From Nocardia cyriacigeorgica (GTDB lineage Bacteria > Actinomycetota > Actinomycetes > Mycobacteriales > Mycobacteriaceae), in contig NZ_JAAGUY010000002.1 in NCBI RefSeq assembly GCF_010868145.1, positions 266,245 through 330,244 of the forward strand: a DNA stretch of 64,000 nt, given 5' to 3'. The notes below the pieces were generated by a model. That model saw only the letters and a program-made list of their open reading frames with translations, did no database searches and was not told where the DNA came from. The position numbers were made by a program, and so were the translations under genes. This document shows positions 18,570 through 26,401 of the stretch, piece after piece. Each line of letters starts with the position of its first letter. The first letter of the stretch is position 1.

Positions 18570-19187
18570 TCAGAACAGCGTCAGTGCCCCAGCGGCCGGC
18601 TGCTTCGCGATTTTTCGCGTGGCGGCCGGCTTTTCGCTTCGCAGGGGCTTGTCCGGCCGTTTCGGCGCAGGGATCGAGGCGCGCATCGCCGGGATCTCGA
18701 CGGTCGACGGCTCGACGGTGGCGGGATCGACGGTCGCCGGCTCGCCGGTAGTGGGATCCGCTGCGACCCGCCGGGCGGCTTGACCTGCCAGTGTGTCGGC
18801 CTGTTCGTTGAAATAGTTGCCGACATGTCCACGCACCCAGCGGAACCGGACGGGGCCCGGCCGGGAGGCGATGGCTCGGTCGATTCGCTGGATGAGCTCG
18901 GCGTTCTTGACCGCCCCGCCGGTGGAGGTGCGCCAACCGTTGCGCCGCCAGCCCGCGATCCACTCCGAGGCGCATTTGATGGCGTAGAGCGAATCGCTTT
19001 CGATCAGTAGTGGCTCATCGCCGGGGTGGGCGAGGATCGCCTCCAGTAGCGCCCGCAGCTCCGCGATCTGATTCGTGCCCGACGCGGCTCCCCCGCTGTC
19101 GGCGGGTCCCTGGTGATTGACCCATGCCCAGCCGATGGCGCCGCCGGGATTGCGCAGGCAGGATCCGTCGGTGCTCACGATGATCAT
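18570..19187 (-). CDS. rnhA: ribonuclease H with Pro/Thr-rich C-terminal extension
   Basis: A 205-aa RNase HI-type enzyme that cleaves RNA in RNA:DNA hybrids. The four acidic residues are visible in order: D in STDGSC (near residue 7), E in AELRALL, D in IESDSLY and D in FNEQADTLAG. The nuclease domain ends near 140; the rest is a low-complexity tail with repeated PATV/PSTV units and a basic end. Start at ATG 19187, immediately before the conserved first strand. The SRPBCC gene ends 10 bp upstream, so the pair is likely co-transcribed. Confidence 0.88.
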   Translation of the reverse strand: MIIVSTDGSCLRNPGGAIGWAWVNHQGPADSGGAASGTNQIAELRALLEAILAHPGDEPLLIESDSLYAIKCASEWIAGWRRNGWRTSTGGAVKNAELIQRIDRAIASRPGPVRFRWVRGHVGNYFNEQADTLAGQAARRVAADPTTGEPATVDPATVEPSTVEIPAMRASIPAPKRPDKPLRSEKPAATRKIAKQPAAGALTLF

Positions 19188-19197
19188 GCCTCGCACC

Positions 19198-19668
19198 CTA
19201 CGCAATCCGCCCGACAAGATCGGTACCGTGGAATTGCTCTATCTCCCTTCGTAACCGGGACTCCGTGCGGCGCAGCGCCGAGCGGACACCTGATTCGATG
19301 GGGCGCGCGAGCATGCGCCCGGTGATCCCGCGCGGTGGTGCGTACTCGATTTCCGAGGTGAGCACCGAGCGGCCGTAGCCGAGGGGATCGAATCGCAGTG
19401 TCAGAGTGCCGGACAAGCGTCCACGCAGCGTATACCCGATCACGATGTTGCGCCGGTACTCGGTGATCTCGCAGGTCAGTGTGGTGCGCAGCAGGCCGAG
19501 TCGGGCGCTGGTGTGGAAGCGTGCGCCGAGCCCGCGGTCGACATCACCACTCGGTTCGAACTCGGCGACGCCGAACATCCAGTCCGGTACGAACAGGTGG
19601 TTGTCCGTGTAGGTGAAAGCGACCTCGACAGGTGCGCCGACGTCACTGGCATATCTGATGCGGCCCAT
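19198..19668 (-). CDS. SRPBCC-fold protein (polyketide cyclase/START-like)
   Basis: A 156-aa single-domain protein with the START/SRPBCC pattern: N-terminal strand (IRYASDVGAPVEVAFTY), central antiparallel strands (GTLTLRFDPLGYG, SVLTSEIEY) and a long C-terminal helix rich in Arg (SALRRTESRLRREI). Such proteins bind hydrophobic ligands; the ligand is not predictable. GGAGGGAGGG sits just before ATG 19668, which decides that start over one 15 bp earlier. Upstream partner of RNase H. Confidence 0.8.
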   Translation of the reverse strand: MGRIRYASDVGAPVEVAFTYTDNHLFVPDWMFGVAEFEPSGDVDRGLGARFHTSARLGLLRTTLTCEITEYRRNIVIGYTLRGRLSGTLTLRFDPLGYGRSVLTSEIEYAPPRGITGRMLARPIESGVRSALRRTESRLRREIEQFHGTDLVGRIA

Positions 19669-19761
19669 GGGCCCTCCCTCCACGGCTCCGACAAAAGTAC
19701 TACAGCTTTCCTCTTTATTGGAGGGTTGTGTCCAGATTTGGCGAGCGGGATTGCCAGATTG

Positions 19762-20970
19762 CTACCGACTGGTTGCTTGGTCGCCGGGCACCTGGAGCAG
19801 GTCGACGATGTGATCAGCGATCGGCAGCGCCGAGGTGGCCGCCGGTGACGGCGCGTTGAGCACATGCACCATTCGCGGTGTCCGTTCGACCAGGAAGTCG
19901 TGGATCAGGGTGCCGTCGTGGGCCACGGCCTGCGCACGAATCCCCGCCTCCCGCGGCCGCAGATCGTCCAGGGTCAGCTCCGGGCAGTAGCGACGGCATT
20001 CGGCCAGGTAGCCGCGTTTGAACAGTGAGTTGCGCAGCTCTCGCAGCCCGGTGCGGACATTGGCCTTGGCTACCCGGTGGAATCCCGGATAGCCGAGGAT
20101 CTCGCGGGCGTCGCGCAGGTCGAGGCTGCCCTTGCGATAGCCCTCCCGTGCCAACCCGAGGACCGCGTTCGGGCCGACCGTGAGATCGCCGTCGATGGTC
20201 GGGCTCAGGTGTACGCCGAGAAAAGGCAGGTCCGGATCCGGGATCGGATAGATCAGCGTGCGGACCAGCCCGGCGCGCGAGGCAGGCAGCTGGTAATACT
20301 CGCCACGGAACGGCACGATCCGGGTATCGATACGTAGGCCCGCAAGCCTGGCCACCCGATCTGCCTGCAAACCGGCACAGGCGACCAGCGCGCGTGCGGT
20401 CCAACTGCCTGCCGGACCGGTGGCGGTGACGCCGGAATCGGTCTCGGTGACGGCATCGATCTGCGCGCCGAGCACGATCTCCCCGCCTGCCGCCCGGACC
20501 TCATCGGCCATCGCCGCAGTGATCCTGCGGTAATCGACGATTCCGGTGTCCGGGACGAACAGTGCACCGACCCCGCTGATCCGAGGCTCACGCCGGGCAA
20601 GCTCCGCGGCGTCGACGAGCTCGACGTCGACCCCGTTCACCGTCGACCGCTCGTGCAGCGCAAGCATTCTCGCGTGTTCGGCGGCGTCGGTGGCCACCAG
20701 CAGCTTGCCGCACTCCTCGAATGCGATCCCGTGCGCGGCGGCGAACTCCTTGGTCGCGCGGGCGCCCCGCCTGCACAGCGTCGCCTTCAAACTGCCCGGC
20801 GGATAGTAGATGCCCGAATGGATGACGCCACTGTTGTGCCCGGTCTGATGGGTACCGAGCGCATCCGCCTTCTCCAGCAGCACCAGACTCACACCCGGAT
20901 GCCGCTGAAGAATCCGGTAAGCAGTGGCCACACCGACGATGCCGCCGCCGATCACGCAGTAGTCGTACAT
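19762..20970 (-). CDS. lhgO: L-2-hydroxyglutarate oxidase (FAD)
   Basis: A 402-aa FAD-dependent oxidoreductase of the DAO superfamily. The N-terminal dinucleotide motif is YCVIGGGIVGVATAYR. The segment HQTGHNSGVIHSGIYYPPGS is the signature of LhgO/L2HGDH, which oxidises L-2-hydroxyglutarate to 2-oxoglutarate. The C-terminal block GIRAQAV and the later IADHIVDL complete the family pattern. The DUF445 gene ends 9 bp upstream, implying an operon. Length matches the family. Confidence 0.9.
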   Translation of the reverse strand: MYDYCVIGGGIVGVATAYRILQRHPGVSLVLLEKADALGTHQTGHNSGVIHSGIYYPPGSLKATLCRRGARATKEFAAAHGIAFEECGKLLVATDAAEHARMLALHERSTVNGVDVELVDAAELARREPRISGVGALFVPDTGIVDYRRITAAMADEVRAAGGEIVLGAQIDAVTETDSGVTATGPAGSWTARALVACAGLQADRVARLAGLRIDTRIVPFRGEYYQLPASRAGLVRTLIYPIPDPDLPFLGVHLSPTIDGDLTVGPNAVLGLAREGYRKGSLDLRDAREILGYPGFHRVAKANVRTGLRELRNSLFKRGYLAECRRYCPELTLDDLRPREAGIRAQAVAHDGTLIHDFLVERTPRMVHVLNAPSPAATSALPIADHIVDLLQVPGDQATSR

Positions 20971-20978
20971 GCGGGGCG

Positions 20979-22334
20979 CTACCAGCCGAACAACAGCAGA
21001 TGTACCCCGCCGACGAGGAGGCCGAGTAAGCCGCCGTGGACGTAGAGCAGCCAGGCGTCCTGTTCGACGGAGGCGTAGAACATTTCCATGAACTCGCCGG
21101 GTGTCAGTTGTTTGAGTTTGCGGGCGGCGAACTCATCGATCTTCTTGGCCTGTTCTTCGGTGAATTCGGCGTCCTGCACCATCGTCGGGGCGAGGCCGAC
21201 CGCGGCGCCGGCGGCGCCGACCTTGAGATTGTCGAACTGACGTCGGCCGAAGGCCGCGCGCACCATCGAGGTGGTGCGGCCGAGCTGGCGGTGGATCTCG
21301 TCGGAGATCAGCCGCTCCAGCAGTTGACGGGTCTTGTCGCCGTTGGGGCCCTCGAGCAGTTCCTTGGACAGGTTGGGCAGGGTGAGCACCTGGTAGGCCA
21401 GGATGTGGGCCAGGTCTACGGCCGCCTGCGGCTGGCGTTTGGCCAGTAGGGCCTGCCGCCACAGGTACTTGTACCGCGGCTGTGGTTCACCCGGCTCGAA
21501 CACCATCTTGATCGCGATCAGGTTGACAAGCACGCCGATGCCCGCCGACACCAGCAACACGATCACCCACGCGGGCACCCAGCCGAGCACCGGGATGCTG
21601 CTGTGCACATGCAGATACAGCGCGAGCAGCAGGCCGAAAGGTGCACCGAGCAGGCCGATCCGGACCATGAACTTCAGCTCGGGTGCTGCGATCGTGGTGG
21701 TCAGGTCCTTGAGGATGATCGGATTTTCCTGCAGGTACCGGATGACGAAACCCTTGACGTCGATCAGCTGGTCGACGTTGTCGCCGAGGGATTCGAAGGC
21801 CCTGCGGCACAGAGTCGGCAGTTCCCGATCGACCCGCTGATAGACCAGCTGCTTCATCGCCCGCGGCAGCGACCCCCACAGTTCCGGATTCTCCCGGTAC
21901 ATCACATCGTCGACGATCGCCCGGACCTGCTTGTGCGCCATCTCGGCGACGTAGTCGGCGATCCCGTCGAGATCCAGTTCATGGATGAAGTCGCGTGGGC
22001 TGCCGATCCGCATCAGCGCCTTGTCGACGCAGATGCTGGCCATTTTCTCCGCGCGAGCAGGGATGAACCCTTGGAACCCGAACTGGGAACCGTCCTCGGA
22101 GAAGACGGGCAGCACCTGCACCCGGCGCGGCAGATAGGGATAGAGCACCTTCAGGCCGGGGACACGGACGCCGCGGAATTGCAGCGGCCAGAACAGCATC
22201 AGCACGCCGGTCCAGTTGGTCAGCCAGCCCGCGATTCCGGCGAAGATCGGAAAGCTGATCAGGTCGACGACGAACTTCGACTGCCCGGTCATCTGCTCCC
22301 AGTCGATGAACACACCGGATGCGAGTGTGATCAC
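20979..22334 (-). CDS. DUF445 family membrane protein
   Basis: A 451-aa protein with the DUF445 layout: an N-terminal membrane segment containing GWLTNWTGVLMLFWPL, a soluble helical middle, a second pair of TM helices (GLLLALYLHVH and AWVIVLLVSAGIGVLVNLIAIKMVFEP) and a C-terminal TM (YVHGGLLGLLVGGVHLLLF). The two N-containing helices (LTNW, LVNLIAIKMVF) look like an internal repeat. Start at GTG 22334 is supported by AGGGAG 8 bp upstream; the frame is open to 22439. Function unknown. Confidence 0.82.
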   Translation of the reverse strand: MITLASGVFIDWEQMTGQSKFVVDLISFPIFAGIAGWLTNWTGVLMLFWPLQFRGVRVPGLKVLYPYLPRRVQVLPVFSEDGSQFGFQGFIPARAEKMASICVDKALMRIGSPRDFIHELDLDGIADYVAEMAHKQVRAIVDDVMYRENPELWGSLPRAMKQLVYQRVDRELPTLCRRAFESLGDNVDQLIDVKGFVIRYLQENPIILKDLTTTIAAPELKFMVRIGLLGAPFGLLLALYLHVHSSIPVLGWVPAWVIVLLVSAGIGVLVNLIAIKMVFEPGEPQPRYKYLWRQALLAKRQPQAAVDLAHILAYQVLTLPNLSKELLEGPNGDKTRQLLERLISDEIHRQLGRTTSMVRAAFGRRQFDNLKVGAAGAAVGLAPTMVQDAEFTEEQAKKIDEFAARKLKQLTPGEFMEMFYASVEQDAWLLYVHGGLLGLLVGGVHLLLFGW

Positions 22335-22758
22335 GCGGGCTCTCCCTAGGCCGGCCGGTACGAGTGCCCGGAATGGTTGTCTGAGACATCGAATGAGACT
22401 CGAGGTCCCAACATTCTCATTGCCCCGTAGAGGTGTCAACGATTCGGGGCATCGCCGCGGTAGCGCCTATCGGATCACGATCCCATCGCACTGCGGGCAG
22501 GTAGGGCGGCGACCGCATGTTCGGCCGCGACCAGGGCACACGGCCCGGGCATCGACGTCTCTCTGCACAAGGAGAATCCATCGACACGGCCGACAGGCGC
22601 TACCGCGAAGACGTTCATTGATCGTCACCGAACGGCAGAAGGGAGAGCCTCGCAAATACAAGCACGCATGCTTGCTTCTTTAATTCGAAGCTGCGATGCT
22701 GAAATCGCGACGTCACAGTCCGTGGCGCTCGGCAAAGACGGCGCGGGGCAAGGAAACC
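22335..22758. promoter_or_regulatory. 424-bp divergent intergenic region
   Basis: Promoter region for the DUF445/lhgO pair (minus) and the TIGR03084 gene (plus). It holds an AATGAGA...TCTCATT dyad (22392-22398 with 22415-22421) near the DUF445 side and a second dyad at 22659-22674. A minus-strand frame ending at 22467 carries four Cys in its last 23 residues, but has no supported start. Confidence 0.5.
22659..22674. promoter_or_regulatory. operator-like dyad CAAGCA-CGCA-TGCTTG
   Basis: A 6-4-6 palindrome in the promoter region of the TIGR03084 gene, 85 bp before its start. Size and position suit a TetR/GntR-type repressor; the regulator is unknown. Confidence 0.4.
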
Positions 22759-23550
22759 ATGGCTGACCTCGAAGGACTGCTCGGCGATCTGGCCGATGAG
22801 AGCAACGACCTGGAGCAATTGGTCGCCCCGCTGGCCCCCGGGCAATGGACAACGCAGACCCCGGCGGAGGGTTGGTCCATCGCGCATCAGATCGGGCATC
22901 TGGCCTGGACCGACGAGATCGCCACCATCTCGGCGAGCGACGGTGAGCGGTTCGCGAAGCTGGTTGCCGAGGCCGGGCCGCGGGTGCTGACCTTTGTCGA
23001 CGAGGCGGCCGAGGAGGCTGCGGCGGAAGAGCCCGCACAACTGTTGCAGCGGTGGCGGCGCAGCCGGGCCGAATTGTCTGATGCGCTACGTGCGGTGCCC
23101 GAGGGCACCAAGGTGCCGTGGTTCGGTCCGCCGATGAGCGTGGCATCGATGGTCACCGCGCGCACCATGGAGACCTGGGCGCACGGTCAAGATGTGGCCG
23201 ATGCGCTCGGTGTCACCCGCACCCCGACCGCCCGTTTGCGGACCGTCGCGCATATCGGCGCGCGGACCAGGAACTTCGCCTACATGGTTCGCGGCAAGCA
23301 GGCGCCGGCCGAGGAGTTCCGGATCGAGCTCACCGCGCCCGACAGCAGCTTGTGGACCTGGGGTCCGGAGGACGCCGCGCAGCGTGTGACCGGACCCGCG
23401 CTGGATTTCTGCCTGTTGGTCACTCAGCGCAGGCATCGAGATGATCTGGCGTTGACGGCGGTGGGTGAGGATGCGGCGGAATGGCTGACGATCGCGCAGG
23501 CGTTCGCCGGTCCCAGCGGAGAGGGCCGCGCCGCGGGCCAGTTTGCCTGA
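22759..23550 (+). CDS. TIGR03084-type metal-binding protein (DinB/maleylpyruvate isomerase fold)
   Basis: A 263-aa protein of the mycothiol-dependent DinB-like superfamily. The metal-binding histidine motif is visible in IAHQIGHLAWTDE (near residue 45), with a further His in METWAHGQDVADALG, as in the actinobacterial TIGR03084 family. Substrate unknown; relatives use mycothiol as cofactor. ATG 22759 (MADLEGLLG) follows AAGGAAA and is preferred over the frame's first ATG at 22696, whose extra 21 residues look unstructured. Confidence 0.82.
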   Translation: MADLEGLLGDLADESNDLEQLVAPLAPGQWTTQTPAEGWSIAHQIGHLAWTDEIATISASDGERFAKLVAEAGPRVLTFVDEAAEEAAAEEPAQLLQRWRRSRAELSDALRAVPEGTKVPWFGPPMSVASMVTARTMETWAHGQDVADALGVTRTPTARLRTVAHIGARTRNFAYMVRGKQAPAEEFRIELTAPDSSLWTWGPEDAAQRVTGPALDFCLLVTQRRHRDDLALTAVGEDAAEWLTIAQAFAGPSGEGRAAGQFA

Positions 23551-23892
23551 TCCGGCCGGCCCGCGTCGCTACGCAAAGCGGGCGAGCGCCAGTCTTGGGT
23601 GCGTCGTGACGACGATCGGACGTCGTTGGCCGGGTGTCTCGATGTGGCAGTCGAGAATGACGCTCGCCAGCCACCTGGGAATACCCAGGCCTCGGTGGCC
23701 CGAAACCTCCCGGATGCGGGCGGTTCACCACCGCGTCACGCAGGCGCGGCGATGACGCACAGACCCTGTGACGCTGCTCTCAGCAATGCGGCACGCCAAC
23801 CTTTCACACCGTAACCTGGACGAGCGTACGGCTTTCAACGATGCGGGCCGTCGACCCCAGGGAAACCAGGGCGGAGGGAAAGGGAACGCATC
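23551..23892. other. 342-bp intergenic stretch
   Basis: Between two plus-strand genes. Short open frames cross it, but none has a ribosome binding site or recognisable product. I see no strong hairpin. It presumably holds the promoter of the following gene. Confidence 0.45.
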
Positions 23893-24630
23893 GTGTCAGT
23901 ATTCGAGTCTGCCCAGATCGTTCGTCATACCGCGATCGTGCTCGCCGGCGCGGCCAGCCTCAGTCTCACCGTTGTCTCCGGCGCCTATATCGCCACGAAC
24001 ATGCCCAACCTCGAGCGTCCAGGACAACTCGCCGCGCCGTCGGCGCCGATCATCCGGGACGGAACGCCGCGTGTCACCCCTGTGCAGCGCACCGGGGCAG
24101 GCCTGCTCGGCGATGGTTCGGGTCAGGCCGCTGTTTACCGTGACCGGCCCGTCGTCACACCCGACAGCATCGCTGATCCCCCGATCACCACATCCGCCGA
24201 AACCCGCGCCGCGGATCGTGCCGGCGTCGGTGGCCGCGTAGGTCTCGGCACCACATACGTCGGCGCTCGCGTCGCACCGGTACACACCAACACCGTGTCC
24301 ATCACCGTCGACACCAACGCGCTGACGGTGCTGAGTGGATTCCTCATGTCGGAACCGGTCCGGGAGCGGCTCGGGGTGTCGACCGATCCGGCCGGCGTCA
24401 CCCAGATGCGTACCGATGTCGATACCCGCCGCGGCGAGGTGACGTTGATGTTCTCGGATCCGACTCTTGGCGATCACGCGCTCGAACTGGACCGCAACCC
24501 GGCACCGGGTGATGCGGGACGGCCCGAGGCCGGCGTTGCCGATTCCAGTGCGCAGCCCTCGGATGGAGAGCGGCCCACACCCGATGCGCGCTTGGTTCCG
24601 GCAGCCGGAAGCGACGTCGTCACAACCTGA
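23893..24630 (+). CDS. hypothetical exported/membrane-anchored protein
   Basis: A 245-aa protein I do not recognise. One N-terminal hydrophobic segment (about residues 11-35, TAIVLAGAASLSLTVVSGAYIA) is either a signal or an anchor. The rest is Pro/Thr/Asp-rich and polar, with one more ordered part around NTVSITVDTNALTVLSGFLM. No catalytic motif. GTG start follows a good GGGAAAGGGAA site. Codon use is like its neighbours. Likely extracytoplasmic. Confidence 0.65.
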   Translation: MSVFESAQIVRHTAIVLAGAASLSLTVVSGAYIATNMPNLERPGQLAAPSAPIIRDGTPRVTPVQRTGAGLLGDGSGQAAVYRDRPVVTPDSIADPPITTSAETRAADRAGVGGRVGLGTTYVGARVAPVHTNTVSITVDTNALTVLSGFLMSEPVRERLGVSTDPAGVTQMRTDVDTRRGEVTLMFSDPTLGDHALELDRNPAPGDAGRPEAGVADSSAQPSDGERPTPDARLVPAAGSDVVTT

Positions 24631-24746
24631 TTCTCCCGACCGGGTTCGGGCGTCGGACCCGTGAGGGCGCGTACTGCGTCGTGCATATGGAGGCGGCATA
24701 TCGCTGCTGCTGGAAGACGACGGCTGGCGATGACTGTGCAGACCCT

Positions 24747-25202
24747 CTACCGCAACGCCTCGCCGATATCGGCGGCCGCGGTCATGACGACCAGTAGCGG
24801 AACGACCTTCGGGGCCGGGATCCGGTAAGCCCCGCGGGTGTGCTGTTCGATGACCTTCGCCGAGGTGAGGGCTCGGATGTGGTGGTAGAGCTGGCCTGCT
24901 GAGGTGAGCGAAACTGCTTCTGCGAGTTCGGTGCCCGTGCGTGGGCCGTCGAGCAGGGTTTCGACCAAGGCTCGGCGGACGGGATGGCCAAGCGCTGCGA
25001 GGACATCGACGCGGGCTTGGGCGGGGAGTTGCGGGACGGCGGCGGCGCTGTAGCGGATCGTCCAGTCGATGGGGCCGCCGCCCAAGTCGACGCTGCCGCT
25101 GTAGTCGATATAGCCGCGCGCGGAGTCATCGATGTGGCGCCGGCCTTCCAGCTCCTCGATCCGCGCCTCCAGTTCGGCCAGTTTGGCAGCGACATCGGTC
25201 AT
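24747..25202 (-). CDS. ArsR-type winged-helix regulator
   Basis: A 151-aa regulator. A short N-terminal coiled segment (AKLAELEARIEELEGRR) precedes an ArsR/HTH_20 winged helix: VDVLAALGHPVRRALVETLL, then the recognition helix SLTSAGQLYHHIRALTSAKVIEQH. ATG 25202 overlaps the stop of the beta-lactamase-like gene by ATGA, so it is the second gene of an operon and translationally coupled. The frame stays open 441 bp further upstream, but that is antisense-type sequence inside the neighbour. No Cys-rich metal site, so the ligand is probably not a metal. Confidence 0.85.
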   Translation of the reverse strand: MTDVAAKLAELEARIEELEGRRHIDDSARGYIDYSGSVDLGGGPIDWTIRYSAAAVPQLPAQARVDVLAALGHPVRRALVETLLDGPRTGTELAEAVSLTSAGQLYHHIRALTSAKVIEQHTRGAYRIPAPKVVPLLVVMTAAADIGEALR

Positions 25203-26227
25203 GTGGCGCATGCTAACCGGCGCCACATCGCCGGTTCCGTCATGGCCCTGACCAGTACCTCCTGCTGGCTCAGCGTCGCGAGAGCGGAAGCAAAGGTGGC
25301 CTCGGGCATGCGGCGGTTGAGCAGGACGGCGGTCGCGACGGTGCCGTCGGCGCGGCGCAGGTAGATGGCATCGGCCAGGACGCCGGGATAGGAGCCGCCC
25401 TTGAATCCGATCGCGGCGAATCCGGCAGGCGGCTGCTGCCATTCCACGTGGGCGCGCGCCACCTCGCTGCCCGGTCCGAAGCTGCCGGTCGCGATGGCGC
25501 GATGCATCGACGCCAACTGGCGAGCCGATCCCGTCGCGGTCGTTTCGGCCCACGCCCATTGAATGTCCAACGGCGGCATCGTCTTCGACTGGATGGTTGT
25601 GCGGTAGTCGGCGTCGTTCGTATAGCGCTCGGCCAGCGCCCACTCGTCGTCGCTACCGGGATCGAGCAGGCCGATCATCTCGCCGAGCTTGCTGCTCGGG
25701 GTGTAGTCGTGCCACCCGCCGGCGGCTGCGGCATCGATGAGCGCCTGGTCGCCGAGGCGGTGGCGCAGGTAGTCGGGGGCGGCATTGTCACTTTCCCGGA
25801 TCATCGTGCTCACCAGCTGATCGAGCGTGACCGTCTCTCCGGTGAGTCGTGCGCGTGCCGCTGGATGTGCTCCGCCATCGGTCCCTGGCAGGTACCAGCG
25901 TTCCCAGTCGCTGACGGGCACCGGTTCGTGTGGGTCGAGCGCGCCTGCCGCGACCGCGCGGGCGTATGCCGCCAGCGACACCACCTTCACCGCCGAGGCG
26001 ATGGGCTGCTGGTCATCGGCCCGGCGTTCGATCGTGTGCCCCTGCCCGTCGTCGATCGCGAGGGAGATGTTCGCCGGGTCTGCGTGGACCCGGCCCAACC
26101 ATTCGTCCGCCGTCGCTACCCCTGCCGCCGGCGCCGGCTCGCACGACTCATCGGCAGCGCTCGGGCTCGAGCACCCCGCGATCAGCGGAATCACCGCGGC
26201 CACGACCATCGCCAACCTACGTACCAC
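25199..26227 (-). CDS. beta-lactamase-like serine hydrolase, lipoprotein
   Basis: A 342-aa penicillin-recognising-fold protein with a lipoprotein signal (PLIAGC, Cys near residue 19). Motifs are S-A-V-K (nucleophile SxxK) in IASAVKVV, S-D-N in RESDNAAPD, and K-G-G in GFKGGSYPG in place of KTG. I see no clear class A ExxLN omega-loop glutamate, so hydrolysis of beta-lactams is not assured; a wall-associated peptidase or esterase is possible. GTG 26227 is set by AGGAGAAG upstream. A tandem ACGGAATT repeat lies just before the ribosome site. Co-operonic with the ArsR-type regulator. Confidence 0.82.
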   Translation of the reverse strand: MVRRLAMVVAAVIPLIAGCSSPSAADESCEPAPAAGVATADEWLGRVHADPANISLAIDDGQGHTIERRADDQQPIASAVKVVSLAAYARAVAAGALDPHEPVPVSDWERWYLPGTDGGAHPAARARLTGETVTLDQLVSTMIRESDNAAPDYLRHRLGDQALIDAAAAGGWHDYTPSSKLGEMIGLLDPGSDDEWALAERYTNDADYRTTIQSKTMPPLDIQWAWAETTATGSARQLASMHRAIATGSFGPGSEVARAHVEWQQPPAGFAAIGFKGGSYPGVLADAIYLRRADGTVATAVLLNRRMPEATFASALATLSQQEVLVRAMTEPAMWRRLACAT

Positions 26228-26362
26228 AGCTTCTCCTGAATTCCGTAATTCCGTAAAAACGAACATTCGCAACGTTAGCCGTGGTCGGCGGACCTGTCGA
26301 GCCGCTCACTTCGCTGTGAGTGAACGGCGCCACTCGGCTGGAACAAACCCGAATACCCCGGG

Positions 26363-26383
26363 GTTGAGTAGGCATCGCTCAAC
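26363..26383. promoter_or_regulatory. HAIR-like operator (HspR box) upstream of lon
   Basis: TTGAGT-N7-GCTCAA, 19 bp before the lon start, matches the HAIR core TTGAGT-N7-ACTCAA with one mismatch and is flanked by a further G/C pair. HspR controls lon in Streptomyces lividans, so heat-shock repression by HspR is the natural reading. Confidence 0.65.
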
Positions 26384-26401
26384 TTTGAAAGGGTCGAAGA
26401 A

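Noticed and set aside
25203..25643. N-terminal extension of the ArsR-type regulator
   Set aside because: Arg/His-rich antisense-type sequence inside the beta-lactamase-like gene; the ATGA overlap gives a better start.
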